Source of the DNA: Arthrobacter sp. N199823
Lineage (GTDB): Bacteria; Actinomycetota; Actinomycetes; Actinomycetales; Micrococcaceae
Direction of reading: 5' to 3'
Assembly: GCF_002929705.1 (NCBI RefSeq)
Contig: NZ_PJIN01000006.1
Coordinates: 145,607-209,606 of the forward strand
DNA length: 64,000 nt
The translations under genes and the position numbers were made by a program. The notes beneath the pieces are model-generated. The model worked only from the letters and a program-made list of their open reading frames with translations, did no database searches and was not told the origin of the DNA. Shown here piece by piece: positions 17,472 to 26,155 of this stretch; position 1 is the first letter of the stretch; each line of letters begins with the position of its first letter.

Positions 17472-17900
17472 ATGCGAAGAATCGTCATTCAAATAGTGCT
17501 CAATGCCGTTGCCCTCTGGATTGCCAGTTGGATCCTGCCCGGCATGCACATTGCCTCCGCCTCGGTTGTTGGCTCCAATATTGGCGGGCCCTCCGGCACA
17601 GGCGACACTATCAACACGGCCTTGGGGTATTTGTTCATCGGCTTGGTTTTCGGTGTGGTCAATGCGCTGGTGAAGCCCATTGTGAAGTTGCTATCGCTGC
17701 CAGTGACCATCTTGACCTTGGGTCTGTTCACCATCGTCATCAACGCCGCCATGTTGTGGTTGACGGCATGGCTCAGCACCTACACGCCCGTCCACTTCAC
17801 TATTGACGATTTCTTCTGGACGGCAATCTTGGCCGCCCTGATCATCAGTGTCGTTTCAATGTTGACTTCCAACGTGGGCAAGTCGGCCTCTCGCCGCTAG
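17472..17900 (+). CDS. Phage holin family 4 (YvlD-like) membrane protein
   Basis: A membrane protein of about 142 residues with four hydrophobic helices. MRRIVIQIVLNAVALWIAS at the start, GLVFGVVNALVKPIVKLLSLP in the middle and TLGLFTIVINAAMLWL after it are the standard blocks of the YvlD/Phage_holin_4_2 family. Despite the name, these are chromosomal proteins of unknown function, linked in firmicutes to envelope stress. An in-frame ATG at 17412 with AGGAG 3 nt before it would add 20 residues. I prefer the family-length start at 17472, but the longer form is possible. Confidence 0.82.
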   Translation: MRRIVIQIVLNAVALWIASWILPGMHIASASVVGSNIGGPSGTGDTINTALGYLFIGLVFGVVNALVKPIVKLLSLPVTILTLGLFTIVINAAMLWLTAWLSTYTPVHFTIDDFFWTAILAALIISVVSMLTSNVGKSASRR

Positions 17901-17942
17901 AGGCCACTGCCGGCCTGTGAATACCGGGTCCGGACGAACCGC

Positions 17943-19502
17943 TCATGCCAGCTTTGTTGGCTTTCTTGAACGCCGGGTTGGTTTTTGCATCTCAAGTGGT
18001 TTGGGTGCCGGCTTGGATTGATCATTGACGTCCCGTCCTTGGTATACCCATTTGGTGCCAGCGACGGCCGCTCCGCCCACCCCCGCGGCCAAAATTGTCC
18101 GCAGCGTATCTCTGGACGCCTCAACTGCAGGGTTGTCAGACTGATCAAGTGCCGCAGCATCCAGTAGGTAATTGTCCAAGGAGTGCGCCTGCTCAATGAC
18201 GTCGCCTAAATCCCCTCCTTTCGCCATGGGCGGGCGGTGCGATGTCACCGTCACCCAGTTCGGTGCCGGTTCTGGTGGACCGTAGTCACCCGCCGTGACA
18301 ATATCGTGCTCATTTTCTAGATCCACCACGGCAATACTCTCGGGAATCTCCGCATTCCTTGCTGGCGACCCGGCAATAATAATCATCTTGACGTTTACCT
18401 CGGCACGGAAGGCCGGGTCCGCCGCAGCCGCGGCCGCGTGAATGCCGCCGCCGCTGTGTCCGGTGAGGAGTACATCTTCGCCTGGCAGCGCACCCGAGGC
18501 CCGCAATGCTTCTTTAATAAGCTGTTGCACCACCACGTCCTGCTGCTTAAACGCTTCCCGTTGGGCCGCTGTTAGCCCTTCCATATTGCCTTCCATGTCA
18601 AAGGGGTTTGCACTGTCTACCGTGGACCAATCTTCAGTTCCCGGCAGATGGACCACCCACACATTGCTTCCATCAGGGCGTTCGATCCGGACTACACCGA
18701 TGGACCCTGGCGGATACTTGTAAGCGTCGCTGCTGCCAGCCAAGAGGCCCTCAATGCTGGCCCGGACCTTCCAAGAAGTACCTTCGCTGGAGGATGCATG
18801 ACCGGGAGGGAAATACGGTTCCGCAGGATCCCATTCCTGCGCAGGAACTGCACGTACTGCCACCTTTCCCGGCTGGGCCAACCCCGCTTCGTCGAAGAAT
18901 TTCCTCAGGACAATGGCCGGGATGACCCCTGACGTTCTCTGCCTGCGGATCTGGGACAGAAGATAGGTCATCGCGTATTCAGGCCCCAGCAGGCCTGCCA
19001 CATAGCCACCCCCGTTGTTGAGAATCTTCTCCATCACCTCACGCAGCCCGGCCCCTGGCTGACGAAGGAGAACTGACACATCGGCCGCTACCCCCAAGGG
19101 GGCGAGGGGGCCCCAGCTCCAGGCATTCAGTCCCTTGCGCAGAGCGTCAAGCCTGCCCATCCGCGCCACTATGGCGACATTGTGCGCTTCCGCAGCTTCA
19201 TAGTTCGCCTTTGCCAGTTGAGCCTTCCGGGCGAGCGCGGCGATATCTACTTGTGCCCGGCTAGCAGTCCACACAGAAGTACGAACGGCCTCGACGGCTC
19301 CATAGGGATACGGCGAGGCCGCTGTTGTAGCCCCCACCAACCATGACCCTTCAGCTTGCAGACTGTTCACGAGCGGGATCATGAGTTGCGCCAAGGCTCC
19401 CAACTGGTCTCCAGCTCCGGCGATCTCCGCCAAGGTGTAACTAACTGACCCCACCCCACCCTCTATGGAAAACGTGGTGGAATCCCCTTCCTGGTCGCTC
19501 AT
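17943..19502 (-). CDS. Alpha/beta-hydrolase (lipase-like) protein with WXG-like N-terminal region
   Basis: A 519-residue protein I cannot assign to a named family. The N-terminal about 150 residues are helical and Ala-rich, like T7SS-associated/WXG helical regions. The C-terminal half is an alpha/beta hydrolase: VVHLPGTEDW (oxyanion loop), LLTGHSGGGIHAA with nucleophile Ser near 350, VVDLENEHDIVTAGD with a candidate Asp, and VTVTSHRP with a candidate His. A basic tail ends the protein (RRSRKPTKLA). The ATG at 19502 has GGGAGGG 9 nt upstream; a longer in-frame start at 19595 is less likely. It follows the Gly-rich small protein gene on the same strand, so a secreted enzyme with a helper is plausible. 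Confidence 0.62.
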   Translation of the reverse strand: MSDQEGDSTTFSIEGGVGSVSYTLAEIAGAGDQLGALAQLMIPLVNSLQAEGSWLVGATTAASPYPYGAVEAVRTSVWTASRAQVDIAALARKAQLAKANYEAAEAHNVAIVARMGRLDALRKGLNAWSWGPLAPLGVAADVSVLLRQPGAGLREVMEKILNNGGGYVAGLLGPEYAMTYLLSQIRRQRTSGVIPAIVLRKFFDEAGLAQPGKVAVRAVPAQEWDPAEPYFPPGHASSSEGTSWKVRASIEGLLAGSSDAYKYPPGSIGVVRIERPDGSNVWVVHLPGTEDWSTVDSANPFDMEGNMEGLTAAQREAFKQQDVVVQQLIKEALRASGALPGEDVLLTGHSGGGIHAAAAAADPAFRAEVNVKMIIIAGSPARNAEIPESIAVVDLENEHDIVTAGDYGPPEPAPNWVTVTSHRPPMAKGGDLGDVIEQAHSLDNYLLDAAALDQSDNPAVEASRDTLRTILAAGVGGAAVAGTKWVYQGRDVNDQSKPAPKPLEMQKPTRRSRKPTKLA

Positions 19503-19613
19503 GTTCCCACCCTCCCCGCCGAAAACTTCACCATTGCTCTTCACCGGCGAATCACGAGAATCACGCACCTGCGCCCCCGACTGCCACCGAACCACCCTGG
19601 ATGCCTAGTTCCG

Positions 19614-20177
19614 TTACCCTCCACTACTGGTGCCAAACGCCCCGCCAACCCCGGCGTTCCCAAGGCCATACCCTGGTCCAAACCCGGCAAAACCGGCTCC
19701 GTCGGCTCCGACGCCTGCACCGCTGAGCCCAAGGCCAACAATCGGGCCAAAACTAGGTCCAGACCCTCCGGCAAACCACGGAGCCCCTTGCCCCGGCAGC
19801 TCTGGGTTGAAGCAAAAATCCGGGCTGTCGCTCACAGCGAATCCGTAGGCGCCAACCGCATTAACTGCGCTGTCAATGGCCCGAACCACCGCCTGCATTG
19901 CCGCATCCCGTGCTGATAATTCCTCCCTGAAAGCGGTTGCGGCAGGAGATTTCCAGTCCAGAAGTGCCACCTGTCCCAGCTGTAGCCGCAAGGCCCCCAT
20001 TTCTTGTGAGATTCCAGCCAGCCGCTGAGCCATGGCAGCCAGTGCCGCTGGATCCGACCCGGCCCGGCCACCCGCTCCTAGGCCAACCCCAACTCCTAGG
20101 CCAGGGCCGATTCCACCACCAAGCCCAAGCCCACCGAGTCCTCCAAGCCCACCGCGGAAGGCTTCTGCTGCTGTCAT
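19614..20177 (-). CDS. Glycine-rich WXG100-like small protein
   Basis: A 187-residue protein with Gly-rich ends (GGLGGLGGLGLGGGIGPGLG at the start; another Gly-rich stretch over the last about 60 residues). A helical middle at about 50-110 contains LLDWKSPAATAFREELSARD. The W-x-S variant with the following A-x-x-F-R resembles the WXG turn and second helix of ESX-type proteins; this is a resemblance, not a firm match. AGGAAGG lies 11 nt before the ATG at 20177; the GTG three codons upstream has too short a spacing. It is the upstream member of a pair with the hydrolase gene. Confidence 0.58.
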   Translation of the reverse strand: MTAAEAFRGGLGGLGGLGLGGGIGPGLGVGVGLGAGGRAGSDPAALAAMAQRLAGISQEMGALRLQLGQVALLDWKSPAATAFREELSARDAAMQAVVRAIDSAVNAVGAYGFAVSDSPDFCFNPELPGQGAPWFAGGSGPSFGPIVGLGLSGAGVGADGAGFAGFGPGYGLGNAGVGGAFGTSSGG

Positions 20178-20383
20178 GTGATGCACCGCCTTCCTTCACT
20201 ATCCACGCAGTAGACCTGCCCACGTCGGGCAGCGTTGCTCCCAAATAGCTGGCCGCTGCCGCCTGAGAAGCCAACCCTAGATCGCCAGCTAAAGGCTGCA
20301 CCAGAGCATCCCTGCGAAATGTGGCTTGTCCAGCTAGATACCCCCGCTGTGGAGGAATGGGCGGTTCATGAAAGAATTAGGCC

Positions 20384-21826
20384 ATGTCTGATTCCGCAAA
20401 TGCCACAGCCCGCATCCCTTCCGGCCGCAAGTCATTGGCCGTTTCCTCCGAGCGCATCGCCTTGGGGCCCCTTGATGGCCGCTACTCCGGCGCCGTCGCA
20501 CCCCTGGTTGACTACCTCTCCGAAGCTGCCCTGAACCGCGACCGCGTCGCTGTTGAAGTTGAGTGGTTCATCCACCTGACCAGCAACAATGTCCTGCCCG
20601 GCACCGAGCCGCTGACCGCTGAGCAGCAGGCTGGCCTGCGCGCCATCGTGACCGAATTTGATGCAGACTCCATCAAGGAACTGGCCGACATCGAGAAGGT
20701 TACTGTCCACGACGTCAAGGCTGTGGAGTACTTCATCGGTAACCGCCTTGCCGCACTGGACCTGGATCACCTAAAGCCGCTGGTTCACTTCGGCTGCACC
20801 AGCGAAGACATCAACAACCTCTCCTACGCCGTGGGCGTCAAGGGTGCCGTGGAGGATGCTTGGCTTCCCGCCGCACGCGCACTCGTGGCCAAGATCGCTG
20901 CGATGGCAGAGGAAAACCGCGCCGTCCCCATGCTTTCTCGCACGCACGGCCAGCCCGCCACCCCCACCACTTTGGGTAAGGAATTGGCCGTCACCGCACA
21001 CCGCCTGACCCGTCAGCTGGACCGCATTGCCAAGACCGAATTCCTGGGCAAGATCAACGGCGCCACCGGAACCTACGCAGCACATTACGCGTCCGTGCCG
21101 GAAGCCGACTGGGAAGATGTTGCCAAGAACTTCGTTGAATCACTGGGCCTGACCTGGAACCCGCTGACCACCCAGATCGAGTCCCACGACTGGCAGGCTG
21201 AGCTCTACGCCGACATGGCACGCTTCAACCGCATTCTGCACAACCTGTGCACGGATGTGTGGAGCTACATCTCCATCGGCTACTTCGCGCAGATCCCTGT
21301 CCCGGGCGCCACGGGTTCCTCAACCATGCCGCACAAGGTCAACCCGATCCGCTTCGAAAACGCTGAAGCGAACCTAGAGATCTCCAACGCCCTGCTGGAC
21401 ACTTTGGGCGCAACCCTGGTCACCAGCCGCTGGCAGCGCGACCTCACCGACTCCTCCAGCCAGCGCAACATCGGTGTCGCCTTTGGCCACTCCCTGCTGG
21501 CCATCAACAACGTGCTGGGTGGCCTGGGCCGCCTCAACACCGCTGAAGCAGTGCTGGCAGAGGATCTGGACCACAACTGGGAGGTCCTCGCCGAGGCCAT
21601 CCAGATGGTCATGCGCGCCGAGGCCATCGCCGGCGTCGACGGTATGGCCGACCCGTATGAGCGCCTGAAGGACCTCACTCGCGGCCACCGCGTAGATGCT
21701 GCGCGCATGCAGGAATTCGTCTCCGGGCTGGGCCTGTCAGCCGGTGCGCAGGAACGCCTCCTGGCGCTGACCCCGGGCACCTACATCGGCATCGCGGAGT
21801 CCCTGGTGGATCACCTAAACAAGTAA
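20384..21826 (+). CDS. purB: Adenylosuccinate lyase
   Basis: Catalyses two beta-eliminations of purine synthesis: SAICAR to AICAR plus fumarate, and adenylosuccinate to AMP plus fumarate. The 480-residue protein carries the fumarase/aspartase superfamily signature GSSTMPHKVNP near residue 310, with the catalytic Ser on its loop. It also has SRTHGQPATPTTLGKE with the catalytic His, and HFGCTSEDINN. It is the longer, E. coli-like form of PurB. It is a stand-alone gene in this window; a terminator-like hairpin follows at 21866-21917. Confidence 0.96.
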   Translation: MSDSANATARIPSGRKSLAVSSERIALGPLDGRYSGAVAPLVDYLSEAALNRDRVAVEVEWFIHLTSNNVLPGTEPLTAEQQAGLRAIVTEFDADSIKELADIEKVTVHDVKAVEYFIGNRLAALDLDHLKPLVHFGCTSEDINNLSYAVGVKGAVEDAWLPAARALVAKIAAMAEENRAVPMLSRTHGQPATPTTLGKELAVTAHRLTRQLDRIAKTEFLGKINGATGTYAAHYASVPEADWEDVAKNFVESLGLTWNPLTTQIESHDWQAELYADMARFNRILHNLCTDVWSYISIGYFAQIPVPGATGSSTMPHKVNPIRFENAEANLEISNALLDTLGATLVTSRWQRDLTDSSSQRNIGVAFGHSLLAINNVLGGLGRLNTAEAVLAEDLDHNWEVLAEAIQMVMRAEAIAGVDGMADPYERLKDLTRGHRVDAARMQEFVSGLGLSAGAQERLLALTPGTYIGIAESLVDHLNK

Positions 21827-21865
21827 GTCCCAAACCGCTCCCTTACTGGAGCAGCTGGGGATGTT

Positions 21866-21917
21866 CGACGGCGGCACTCACGTTGCGTTTTCAAGCGCAC
21901 CTTGGGTGCCGCCGTCG
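21866..21917 (+). terminator. Hairpin after purB
   Basis: CGACGGCGGCAC (21866-21877) and GTGCCGCCGTCG (21906-21917) are perfect 12-bp arms. The 28-nt loop holds a smaller stem (TGCG/CGCA). There is no strong T-run, so this is a probable but not certain terminator for purB. Confidence 0.6.
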
Positions 21918-22075
21918 TTGCGTTCTAGATCAGCTGCTTGCTTTCACGAGCAGAAAAGGGTTCTTGAGTGCCCGGCGCAGCCGCTGCACGACGCTTCATT
22001 AGTGGTACATACCATGGTGTGTTATCGGCAACATTCATGGCACAGCTGCCCCGTTGGCCCGGTAAGTTTTACTGT

Positions 22076-22501
22076 ATGGACACCGCCGATATTACTTTCC
22101 GCACCCGCAAATGGGTTCGACCCGAAGACCTGAACGCGAACGGCACCCTTTTTGGCGGCAGCTTGCTTCGTTGGATTGACGAAGAAGCCGCGATTTACGC
22201 CATCGTGCAGCTGGGTAACGGCAAGGCCGTGACGAAATATATCTCTGAAATTAACTTCGTTTCCTCGGCCGCCTTGGGCGATTTGATCGAGATGGGACTG
22301 ACAGCGACCAAGTTCGGCCGCACCTCTCTGACCATGCGCGCCGAAGTGCGCAATATCTTCACCCGCGAATCAATCCTCACGGTTGAAAGCATCGTCTTTG
22401 TGAACCTAGGGGACGACGGCAAACCTGCGCCCCACGGGTACAGCACCATCACCTACGATCGCGACCGCATCCCCAAGACGCAAAAACAGCTGGCGAGCTA
22501 G
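22076..22501 (+). CDS. Acyl-CoA thioesterase (hotdog, YciA/BACH-like)
   Basis: A 141-residue cytoplasmic thioesterase. The segment NANGTLFGGSLLRWIDEEAAIYA at about 18-40 is the catalytic helix of acyl-CoA thioesterases of the BACH/YciA group, with the GG and the acidic Asp/Glu pair. FVSSAALGDLIEMG and GRTSLTMRAEV are the usual beta-strands. Longer in-frame starts exist (21968, 22037), but the conserved part begins right after the ATG at 22076, so that one is chosen; no clear ribosome site decides. It is convergent with the aminotransferase, with only 4 nt between their stops. Confidence 0.83.
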   Translation: MDTADITFRTRKWVRPEDLNANGTLFGGSLLRWIDEEAAIYAIVQLGNGKAVTKYISEINFVSSAALGDLIEMGLTATKFGRTSLTMRAEVRNIFTRESILTVESIVFVNLGDDGKPAPHGYSTITYDRDRIPKTQKQLAS

Positions 22502-22505
22502 CCCG

Positions 22506-23723
22506 CTAAACGTCCCCCAGCGAGGCGGCTTGGAACCTTTCGATCCGCACTAATGCTTCACTGACGGCGTCGTACCCGGCGGCGAAACTCAACCGGACTG
22601 TGGCACTGCCATGCACCGAGTCAAAGTCTCCGCCTGGTACCAAGGCAACTCCTTCCCGTTCCAGCAGCGCCGCGCAATACTCTGTGGAGTCGGAAAAGCC
22701 GGCCAGCGCCGGGCCCAAGTTGGCGTAGAAGTAAAAGGCGCCGTCAGCCGGGGCAGCATCAATCCAGCCGAGGTCAGCTACCTTGCGCAGAATGTAATCG
22801 CGGGTGCGGGAGAATTCCGCCACAAAGGCGTCGGCTTCGGCATAGGACTGCTCGCTGAATGCCTCAATGGCCGCCAACTGCGCCGGTGCTGGCGGGCAGA
22901 GGGCAACATTTCCGGCGAGCGCATCGACGCCCGCAATGAGATCATCCGGGACCAGAGCCCACCCCAGCCGCCACCCGGTCATGCCCCAATACTTGGAAAA
23001 ACTGGAAATCACGACGCCGGACGCCTCCAGTTCCCAGGCGCAGACTCCTTGGGGATCGGCATCACCCGGGGCGGGATAGGTGATGCCGTGGTAAATCTCG
23101 TCGCTCACCAATCGGACACCGTTCGCACCGCACCAATGGTTTAGAGCGGCCAACTCTGCGCGTGAAACCATGGTGCCGGTGGGGTTAGCCGGTGATGCCA
23201 ACACCAACCCGGCCAGTGGCCCGTGTTCGGCAACGGCTGCCTCGAGCAACTCCGGGGTGGGCTGAAAATGGGAACTTGATCCGGCGTCGAGTTCCACCAC
23301 CTCAATACCCAGGGCCTTCAGGATGTTCTTGTAAGCAGGGTAGCCGGGACGCGCCAAAGCCACCTTGCCGCCGGGGTTGAACGCGGCAAGGAAGACCAGC
23401 ATGAATGCGCCGGAGGAACCGGTGGTCACGGCAACATTCCTGGCCGGCACCTCGATCCCGTACCAGCGCTTGTAGTGCCCCGCGATAGCCTGGCGGAGCT
23501 CCGGCAAACCAAGGGTCGGCGTGTACGTCAACGGGATTTTTGACGTGTGGATTTGTGCGGCCCGGGCCGAGACAGCACTCGGGGCTCCGCCGCTGGGTTC
23601 ACCGGCGCACAGGGAAATGATGTCCCGCCCGGCGGCGCGAAGACTGGCCACTCGTTGCAGAATATCCATGACGGCAAAGGGCTCCACGGCAGCCCGGGCC
23701 GCTACTGTGAGTGGTTTACGCAT
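22506..23723 (-). CDS. PLP-dependent class I/II aminotransferase
   Basis: A 405-residue aspartate-aminotransferase-type enzyme (fold type I). LASPANPTGTMV carries the substrate-binding Asn, LVSDEIYHGITY the PLP Asp and Tyr, and SSFSKYWGMTGWRLGW the Schiff-base Lys and Arg. The GMTGWRLGW form is typical of the alanine/aspartate aminotransferase subgroup. AGGAG lies 5 nt before the ATG at 23723, which rules against the longer frame. The GGAGCTCC in this ribosome site is itself a palindrome shared with the opposite strand. Substrate undetermined. Confidence 0.86.
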   Translation of the reverse strand: MRKPLTVAARAAVEPFAVMDILQRVASLRAAGRDIISLCAGEPSGGAPSAVSARAAQIHTSKIPLTYTPTLGLPELRQAIAGHYKRWYGIEVPARNVAVTTGSSGAFMLVFLAAFNPGGKVALARPGYPAYKNILKALGIEVVELDAGSSSHFQPTPELLEAAVAEHGPLAGLVLASPANPTGTMVSRAELAALNHWCGANGVRLVSDEIYHGITYPAPGDADPQGVCAWELEASGVVISSFSKYWGMTGWRLGWALVPDDLIAGVDALAGNVALCPPAPAQLAAIEAFSEQSYAEADAFVAEFSRTRDYILRKVADLGWIDAAPADGAFYFYANLGPALAGFSDSTEYCAALLEREGVALVPGGDFDSVHGSATVRLSFAAGYDAVSEALVRIERFQAASLGDV

Positions 23724-23849
23724 GGGAGCTCCTGAGCTGTGCCGAGCGCACGTGGAAGTCTCCAAGGTGACGTGTCCACGGTGCGCAGCGAAAAAGAGAA
23801 CAGCCTCCAGCTTGTCACACGCTGCAGCGCTTACCCCTACGCTTGGTGG

Positions 23850-24509
23850 GTGAGTGAATTTAGCGAACGCGCTGCCGAAGAACTAGTCCAACCCATCATC
23901 TTGCTCGTGGACCGGGAAGAACCCGCCAGTGAGCAGCACGGCATTGCCGCAGCAGCCCTGGCATCAGTTCAGGCGTACCTGCATGATCCCCAGAACCCCG
24001 ATTGGCGGATCTGGGCTGCGGGCCACTTCGCCAAGTCCGTGCGCCGGGCCGATGCCAAGATGTTCGCCAAGGTACTCACGGCATTCCCCGATCATGTGCT
24101 CGCCACTGTTGGAGAAGCCAGCGCCGTTGGCCTGCCGCCCATGCCAGCCGCAGCGTTACCCAAGCTGCTGTCCAAGCTTCAGGTTTCCGGGACCCAGCTG
24201 CCACCCGGCGCGCAGCTCCCGCCGCAGCCGTTGACAATCGTCCTCAATGGCTCCCTGGAGATGTCCACCGGTAAGGCCGCCGCCCAGGCCGCCCACGCAC
24301 TTTTCGCGTGGGTTCTCGAATCCAAGCCCGCCGCCGTCCAGGGGTGGCTGGACGCCGGCTGCCCCGTTGGCGTGCAGGAACTTGCGGCCAGGGAGTTCAA
24401 AAAGGGCGCCCGCAAGTGCAAGGGTCCTGTGATCCAAGATGCTGGCCGCACGGAGATTGAACCCGGTTCCACCACGGCCTTCGTCACCACCGGCACGATC
24501 ACCCGCTAA
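23850..24509 (+). CDS. Pth2-type peptidyl-tRNA hydrolase domain protein
   Basis: A protein of about 220 residues. The C-terminal 110 residues (PLTIVLNGSLEMSTGKAAAQ, then AAHALFAW, and later CPVGVQELAAREFKKG) look like a Pth2/PTRHD fold, in which the MSxGKxAAQxxHA pattern forms the active-site strand and helix. Such proteins may release tRNA from peptidyl-tRNA, but the N-terminal half is specific to actinobacteria and its role is unknown. The start is uncertain: the frame is open to a GTG at 23739, but the sequence before 23850 does not look coding. A strong hairpin follows at 24606. Confidence 0.68.
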   Translation: MSEFSERAAEELVQPIILLVDREEPASEQHGIAAAALASVQAYLHDPQNPDWRIWAAGHFAKSVRRADAKMFAKVLTAFPDHVLATVGEASAVGLPPMPAAALPKLLSKLQVSGTQLPPGAQLPPQPLTIVLNGSLEMSTGKAAAQAAHALFAWVLESKPAAVQGWLDAGCPVGVQELAAREFKKGARKCKGPVIQDAGRTEIEPGSTTAFVTTGTITR

Positions 24510-24605
24510 CCCGCCAGGGTGGATTCCTTCCTGCAGAATCCGCCCTCGCCAGCTCGCACACCAGCTTGGCCGCGATGCGACGGCGGCTGGCCACCGCTTA
24601 ACGCA

Positions 24606-24643
24606 AAGGACGACGCCGGAACCCAAGTTCCGGCGTCGTCCTT
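24606..24643. terminator. Bidirectional terminator hairpin, 17-bp perfect stem
   Basis: AAGGACGACGCCGGAAC (24606-24622) and its exact complement (24627-24643) flank a CCAA loop. It lies between the convergent Pth2-domain gene and rlmN. The arms carry AAGG/CCTT at the base. Confidence 0.88.
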
Positions 24644-24687
24644 CCATGAGTGCCGCTTCAGTTAAGCGCGCCCAAGCAGGCCAAACG

Positions 24688-25953
24688 TTACTCGGCTGCG
24701 GCGAGCTGGCCGCACGCTCCGTCGATTTCCTTGCCACGAGTGTCGCGCAACGTGGTAGGCACGCCATTTTCGATCAGCGTGTCGATGAATTCCTGCATCA
24801 CGGCAGGCTCCGAGGACGTCCAGATGGAGCCCGGGGTGGGGTTCAGTGGAATCGGGTTCACGTGGACCCAGCCGCGGCCGCGTTGATTGAGCTTCTTCGC
24901 CAGGAGCTCGGCACGCCACGGGTGATCGTTCATGTCCTTGATCAACGCGTACTCGATGGAGACGCGGCGGCCCGTGACCTTGTAGTAGTTGTACGCGGCA
25001 TCCAGAACCTCGTCCACCTTCCACTTGTCGTTGACGGGGATGAGCTCGTCGCGAAGTTCATCGTCCGGCGCGTGGAGGGAAAGCGCGAACGTGATGGCCA
25101 GGCCCTCTTGCGACAACTTGTTGATGGCCGGAGCCAAGCCAACGGTGGAGACGGTGATGCCGCGGGCGGACATGCCCAAGCCCTCGGGACCATCGGCAAC
25201 CATGCGGTGCACGGCGTTCATGACGCGCTTGTAGTTGGCCAGCGGCTCGCCCATGCCCATGAAGACAATGTTGGTGACGCGATCGGCATCGTGTCCGCCA
25301 TCGCGGCGCAGGTGACCCAAGCCGCCCTCAGCGATGACTCGGTTGGCCTGAACAATTTGATCCAAGATCTCCGCGGTGGACATGTTGCGGGTCAGACCGG
25401 CTTGGCCCGTGGCACAGAACGGGCAGTTCATGCCGCAACCACACTGGCTGGACACGCACAGGGTCACGCGGCCCGTGTAACGCATGAGGACTGACTCCAC
25501 GAGGGAACCGTCGAACAGGCGCCACAGGAACTTCACGGTGTCACCGTTGTCTGTGGTGAGGCGCTTGACCTCGGTCAGGAGCTTGGGGAACATGGTGTCC
25601 ACAATCTCGGCGCGGCGGTCCTTGGGGAGGTCACTCATGCGCTCGGGATCGGTGGTGTAGTGCTGGAAGTAGTGTACGGAGAGCTGCTTGGCACGGAATG
25701 CCGGCAGACCCATCTCCTTGAACTTTTCTTCACGCTCGGCCAGCGTCAGGTCCGCCAGGTGCACAGGCGGCTGCGAAACGCGCGGCGATTTGAACTGCAG
25801 CAGCGGGCGGCCTTCAGGGTTCTTGGCCTGATCCCAGCCCTCGGTGGCAGGCATAACCTGCGCCGGGCGGGCCGGACGGCGCTTCGGTGCGGTCGCGGAA
25901 GAGGCGACTGCGGGGCTGGGAATGTTTTTGGGGGAAGTCATCCTTTCCATCAT
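24688..25953 (-). CDS. rlmN: 23S rRNA (adenine(2503)-C2)-methyltransferase
   Basis: Radical-SAM enzyme that methylates C2 of A2503 in 23S rRNA and A37 of some tRNAs. The CxxxCxxC cluster motif is CGMNCPFC, in the context [27 protein letters not shown] is the SAM-binding GGE-type loop, and a C-terminal Cys ([10 protein letters not shown]) matches the methyl-carrying cysteine. It is 421 residues, with an N-terminal about 45-residue basic/Pro-rich extension before the core. Several ATG codons cluster at the start (25953, 25950, 25941) and no spacing is decisive. Single gene. Confidence 0.95.
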   Translation of the reverse strand: MMERMTSPKNIPSPAVASSATAPKRRPARPAQVMPATEGWDQAKNPEGRPLLQFKSPRVSQPPVHLADLTLAEREEKFKEMGLPAFRAKQLSVHYFQHYTTDPERMSDLPKDRRAEIVDTMFPKLLTEVKRLTTDNGDTVKFLWRLFDGSLVESVLMRYTGRVTLCVSSQCGCGMNCPFCATGQAGLTRNMSTAEILDQIVQANRVIAEGGLGHLRRDGGHDADRVTNIVFMGMGEPLANYKRVMNAVHRMVADGPEGLGMSARGITVSTVGLAPAINKLSQEGLAITFALSLHAPDDELRDELIPVNDKWKVDEVLDAAYNYYKVTGRRVSIEYALIKDMNDHPWRAELLAKKLNQRGRGWVHVNPIPLNPTPGSIWTSSEPAVMQEFIDTLIENGVPTTLRDTRGKEIDGACGQLAAAE

Positions 25954-26155
25954 CCCCTACTTACCCCAGCCTGTCCCGTCTTCACCGCCAAGATCACATT
26001 TTGACTATTCGTAACACGGATTTTTCTTGGACGGGTACGACGGCGGCCCCTCCTCGCGCCACTGGCCACATCTCCCGCCGTGGTGGCGCATGAGGCTGCG
26101 CAACGTCCGCCCCTGGCGGCATGCCGGGGCGGTTTGGGTCCCCTAGGCTTGAGGC

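Noticed and set aside
17472-17900. Phage lysis gene or prophage remnant
   Set aside because: The holin family name is historical; the YvlD-like protein has no phage genes around it.
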